The notes under the pieces are model-generated. The model was not told the DNA's origin, ran no database searches, and saw nothing but the letters and a program-made list of their open reading frames with translations. Made by a program: the position numbers and the translations under genes. DNA of 64,000 bases from JAVBSN01 sp031556525 (GTDB taxonomy: Bacteria > Bacillota > Clostridia > Lachnospirales > Lachnospiraceae): NCBI GenBank assembly GCA_031556525.1, contig JAVBSS010000002.1, forward strand, positions 62,001 through 126,000, given 5' to 3'. How positions within the stretch are numbered: position 1 is the first letter of the stretch; each line of letters opens with the position of its first letter. This document shows positions 60,437 to 64,000 of the stretch, piece after piece.

Positions 60437-63400
60437 ATGAAAAGAAGAAAAATTGTAAAACGATTTATTGCATATAGTATTGCGGTGATGCTCTTACTAA
60501 GTAATAGTGATTTTTTGCAAATTGCGTATGCGGAGGAAGTAGTAGAAGAAAATGTTGAAGAAGAGGAAATAGAAGATCAAGAAGAAATAATAGAAGAAGA
60601 TCAAGAAGAAGTATCCTATCAAGTTTTGGTATCTCCATTAAGTGAAGGTGCGTTACCGGAAGGAACAGATGTAGTGGTAACACAAGTTCCTGTAATGGAT
60701 GAAGAAGGTAAGGTAATATCAGCCGTATCAGCAATGTCGTCAGATGATATATTTTATCAATCTATGAAATCAGACGATGTATTAGTATTGGATATGGGAG
60801 ATTCTATAGACACAGATATTCAATTGTCTACTACAGAGATTAATGAAATTACAGAAAACATTAATGATGAAGAAAATAGTACTATAGTTGTACCACTTAA
60901 TATTTCTCTATCTTGTAATGGAGAGGAGATTCAGCCCTCAGATACAGTTGAAGTATCTATTCAGATTCCAGAAGGTATTGCTAAAGATAGCATATCAGTA
61001 TATCACGTGCCAGAAAGTGGAGAACCAGAGAAGATGGATGGGCAAGTAATAGACGATCACTATGTCTTTACAACAAATCACTTTTCAGTATATACCTTAA
61101 TTGGTCTTACAGCTTCGGACATTACTACCAGTGCTACGCTATTAACAAGTGCAGATAGAGGCAAGACTTTGACAGGCGGAAAAGTATACTACATTGATAA
61201 AAATACGTCAATTAATGAAATAACAGTAAGTGATAATGCTCTTGTAGTATCAGGAACATCTCCGACATCACCTGCAATATTATATATACCATATGGAACT
61301 ACTCTTACTGTAACAGGAAAGAAAGGTGGGTCTGGTTCAGGAAAGGCAGCAATATATTTGCCTGAGAATGAAACACTATATATTCGTGGAGGAGGAACCT
61401 TAGTTGCAAAGGGTGGTGATGCTAGCCCTGCCAATTATTATAGTGGTTCCAAAGGACGTGATGCACATATGTATATAGGATGGAATTATGATGCATGGCA
61501 TTATGGTCCAGGTGGTAGAAGTGGTAGTGGTGGAGCTGGAGCTGGAGCTGGAATAGGAACAAATGGAGCTGCAGGTGGAGCTCGAGTTGATAGTTGGTTT
61601 AATAGTTTGTTTTATGATAGTGTTCCAGTAGATGGGGCACATCAAATATCAGGAAGAAACGGAACCAATGGATTAGCAGGAGAAAATAGTGAATCAGCAG
61701 GAACCTTATATGTACTAGATGTTGTAACAATAAATGCAGTAGGTGGATCAGGAAGCCTTGGTGGTACTAAGTATAAAGCAGGTAGCAATGAAGATGATAA
61801 AGGTAGTGGATTTAAAAATAGTTATTTTGCTGGCGGCGGCGGTGCTGGTGGCGCCGGTGGTGGTGGTGGAAGTGCTGCTGGAATTGGAAGTGGCGGTGCC
61901 GGTGGTGGTTCAGGTGGAACTGGCGGCGACGGTGCTTGCACCATGAATACTGGCAGTTATGGAAATGTAAGCAGTTATCCTTCAGGTGAAGGAGGAAAAG
62001 GTGGTAAAGGATATACAAATGGCGAAAATGGTGGCGGTACAAGATATTTAACAGGAAGCTATGGTGGTGCCGGTGGTGCGGCTGGAACATCAGGTGCTGG
62101 TGGTAAATTATATGTAGCAACTACAGCAACTTGTAGTAATAGTGGTGGCTCCGGAATAAATGGTAAGATAGCAACAATGAGTAGGAATTCAAACTACAAT
62201 ACACGTAATAGCTATTATACCATTACTTTGAATGCTAATGCGCCATCAACCTCAAATGTACCAATAACGCAAGTTAGTGCGCCTACAAATATTGTTTTAC
62301 AAATGGGAATTGAACCAGCTGCAAATGGTAGTTATGGAGCAACAGCTAAAGGTTGGACTTTTCTAGGATGGTATACGGCACCTATAGGCGGCGTTAAGAT
62401 TATAGATGGAAAAGGTTATTTTGTTAGTGATACAGGATATACAAATGAAAATGGCGTATGGGTAGCAGACAGAGAAGTAACCTTATATGCACAGTGGACA
62501 CCAGGCATATATCAGATATATTTAAGTAATCAAGGAGCAGATACAGAAACTCAAGGAACAACATCAATATGCTCTAAATATGGATCTGGTTGGTATAGTA
62601 ATATAAGTGCAACTGGAAGTACGTTAACAAAGATTACAATTCCTAAAAAGAGAGGATACACCTTCCTTGGATACTATACAGAAGTTGGTAATGGTGGAAG
62701 TAAGGTGGTAGATGGTAGTGGAGAAATTGTAGGAAACTATAATGACATTATAAAAGAAGCAACATGGTATGCAAGGTGGGAAGCAACTCCTTATACAGCA
62801 ACATTTAACTTAACATTAGATGGAGCACCGTATAGTAATGCAACAGTCGCATTATATCAATATGGTAGTTTGAGATATATTTTAGAGAATAAAGGGAATG
62901 GTAGTTATATTAATTCAACTGTTATTACTGGAGAATATAATGTACACATAAATGGCAGAGATACAGGACGAATACTTGTAATTGATGCTGCAGATAATAG
63001 CAAGAATCTTAGTTTCAAAGAATATAAGATAAATACAAATTTAGATGGTGTAGCAAGTAAGATGGATGTTGTAACCCTTAAGAAAGAGGGGATAGTACAA
63101 TATACTGCTAATTATAGTGGAGGTAATCATAGAGTGGCCGTTCTACAGTCTGATATAACAGCAGAAAATACCTTTGATATATATGTTGGAAGTGAGAATG
63201 TAGGTCAACAAATTACATTAGCTTCGCCAGCGGTTATAGTTAATTATTATAATGCTACAGTAGAACTAACTTATGATAGCCTATGGAAAGATGCTAAAGT
63301 AACACTTTGGCAAAATGGTGTAATAAAACATACATTAACTTATGACGCAACCAAAGACTCAACTAAAACAACTACATATAAAAAGCCGATTTTAGAAAAC

Positions 63401-64000
63401 GATAAAAATAACGTATATGATGTTGTTATAAATGGAAATGAAACAGGTTTAGCAATAACAACAAGTGAATATGGATTTGAAGCAGGTAATCATATTGCAA
63501 AGGATACTTACTATAAGGTTACAGCTACTATAAATAAAGATAATGTAGTATGGGAAGGAACAAGGGTTTATCTAAACTATAGTGGAACACAGAAGTATTC
63601 ATTACCATATAGTTCCACAACCAAAAAGTACAGCTTTGATTATGTAAGAATGAATGATGGAGATGCAGCCTACAATATTATGGTCGAAGGTAGCAGTTCA
63701 GATACAGATACGGGAATAACAGTTAATAAAGCAAGTAGCACTAAGACCGTAGATTATTACACAATATCATATTATAACGTTGTAGATAATGTAGAGCAAC
63801 TGTATTTTACACAGATAGTACAGAAAGGGTTAAAGGCTAAGAAACCAACAAATCCAAGAAAAACAGGAATGAGCTTTAGTGGATGGCATGAAAAACAAGG
63901 TGATAGCATTGGTAATACAGCATTTTCTTTTGATACAACGATTAACAAATCAACAAATCTCTATGCTGTATATGCAACACCGAAAGCAACTATTAATGGA
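60437..64000 (+). CDS. Large secreted Gly-rich surface protein (3' truncated by window)
   Basis: An open frame of at least 1188 residues without stop to the window end. It begins with a signal peptide (about 1-30, cleavage near AYA-EE), an acidic stretch of Glu repeats, a ZU5/adhesin-like strand region (VEVSIQIPEG, HFSVYTLIGL), a beta-helix-like Gly-rich region (about 370-560) with runs such as GGGGAGGAGGGGGSAAG, and InlB B-repeat or Listeria-Bacteroides-like units (GWTFLGWYTAP, GYTFLGYYTE, GMSFSGWHEK). Later domains of about 85 residues repeat VTLWQNGV/YDVVINGNETG-type strands. AGAGGG precedes the ATG. It directly follows a two-component system that may control it. Confidence 0.88.
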   Translation, partial: MKRRKIVKRFIAYSIAVMLLLSNSDFLQIAYAEEVVEENVEEEEIEDQEEIIEEDQEEVSYQVLVSPLSEGALPEGTDVVVTQVPVMDEEGKVISAVSAMSSDDIFYQSMKSDDVLVLDMGDSIDTDIQLSTTEINEITENINDEENSTIVVPLNISLSCNGEEIQPSDTVEVSIQIPEGIAKDSISVYHVPESGEPEKMDGQVIDDHYVFTTNHFSVYTLIGLTASDITTSATLLTSADRGKTLTGGKVYYIDKNTSINEITVSDNALVVSGTSPTSPAILYIPYGTTLTVTGKKGGSGSGKAAIYLPENETLYIRGGGTLVAKGGDASPANYYSGSKGRDAHMYIGWNYDAWHYGPGGRSGSGGAGAGAGIGTNGAAGGARVDSWFNSLFYDSVPVDGAHQISGRNGTNGLAGENSESAGTLYVLDVVTINAVGGSGSLGGTKYKAGSNEDDKGSGFKNSYFAGGGGAGGAGGGGGSAAGIGSGGAGGGSGGTGGDGACTMNTGSYGNVSSYPSGEGGKGGKGYTNGENGGGTRYLTGSYGGAGGAAGTSGAGGKLYVATTATCSNSGGSGINGKIATMSRNSNYNTRNSYYTITLNANAPSTSNVPITQVSAPTNIVLQMGIEPAANGSYGATAKGWTFLGWYTAPIGGVKIIDGKGYFVSDTGYTNENGVWVADREVTLYAQWTPGIYQIYLSNQGADTETQGTTSICSKYGSGWYSNISATGSTLTKITIPKKRGYTFLGYYTEVGNGGSKVVDGSGEIVGNYNDIIKEATWYARWEATPYTATFNLTLDGAPYSNATVALYQYGSLRYILENKGNGSYINSTVITGEYNVHINGRDTGRILVIDAADNSKNLSFKEYKINTNLDGVASKMDVVTLKKEGIVQYTANYSGGNHRVAVLQSDITAENTFDIYVGSENVGQQITLASPAVIVNYYNATVELTYDSLWKDAKVTLWQNGVIKHTLTYDATKDSTKTTTYKKPILENDKNNVYDVVINGNETGLAITTSEYGFEAGNHIAKDTYYKVTATINKDNVVWEGTRVYLNYSGTQKYSLPYSSTTKKYSFDYVRMNDGDAAYNIMVEGSSSDTDTGITVNKASSTKTVDYYTISYYNVVDNVEQLYFTQIVQKGLKAKKPTNPRKTGMSFSGWHEKQGDSIGNTAFSFDTTINKSTNLYAVYATPKATING

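Noticed and set aside
61400..62120. Open frames opposite or out of frame with the Gly-rich region of the surface protein
   Set aside because: They are repeat-driven shadows encoding Ser/Thr, Val/Ala or His/Arg strings, without ribosome sites.

Overview
The window is AT-rich DNA from a low-GC Gram-positive bacterium, most likely an anaerobic, spore-forming member of the Clostridia close to Lachnospiraceae. Reasons are the A/T-rich codon use, strong AGGAGG-type ribosome sites, rho-independent terminators, ferredoxin-type oxidoreductases, CspB-like subtilases, CbbX/SpoVK-type AAA+ ATPases and cytoplasmically targeted collagen-like and Cys-Pro-rich proteins of the kind found on spore surfaces. 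I saw no rRNA, tRNA, CRISPR array, integrase or transposase. Species cannot be named from the sequence alone.

Layout. 1-9.2 kb: hybrid histidine kinase, a 1236-residue protein with three CbbX-type AAA+ modules plus a degenerate fourth, two membrane proteins and a chemotaxis receptor. 9.3-10.4 kb: convergent collagen-like gene. 10.6-17.1 kb: six-gene tetrapyrrole operon (hemA, precorrin-2 dehydrogenase, hemC, cobA-hemD fusion, hemB, hemL), enough to reach uroporphyrinogen III and precorrin-2/sirohydrochlorin but not haem. 17.3-30.6 kb: signalling and housekeeping genes (two GGDEF proteins, a tandem-catalytic subtilase, HTH regulator, second hybrid kinase, Na+/amino-acid symporter, YjbR-GNAT fusion, OFA transporter). 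30.8-36.5 kb: ImmA/IrrE peptidase with a membrane partner, then a response regulator/ABC transporter/sensor kinase module interrupted by an unknown gene and a remnant of a second permease end.

The accessory region is 37.9-50.7 kb. It begins at the 3' end of an RlmD/RumA-type methyltransferase gene and carries a complete retron: phosphoribosyltransferase-fold protein, small winged-helix protein, structured msr-msd RNA bounded by 19-nt inverted repeats, and a reverse transcriptase with NAxxH, YADD and VTG motifs. The 15-bp end of the methyltransferase gene recurs 3.8 kb downstream with 13 codons of an alternative gene end, as expected when an element or cassette has inserted at that site. Next come two pairs not recognised as a named system: a one-TM protein resembling effector-associated components with a zinc metallopeptidase, and a protein kinase (probable CTG start) with a ComEC-like metallo-beta-lactamase-fold protein. 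A NERD nuclease-like protein, an HNH nuclease overlapping a methyltransferase, a YhcG-type PD-(D/E)XK protein and a SWIM zinc-finger protein follow. The whole reads as a defence island; the kinase/MBL and TM/peptidase pairs are the best candidates for an undescribed system.

50.8-64 kb: Fe-S aldo/keto reductase with palindromic promoter sites, MATE exporter controlled by a MarR repressor with a consensus promoter overlapped by its operator, a choice-of-anchor-A protein with a Cys-Pro repeat, a 51-residue conserved-looking small protein, an ECF sigma factor and membrane partner with matching promoters, a LytS-like kinase and SARP-like response regulator with an 11-bp-spaced direct repeat upstream, and the start of a large secreted Gly-rich surface protein running off the window.
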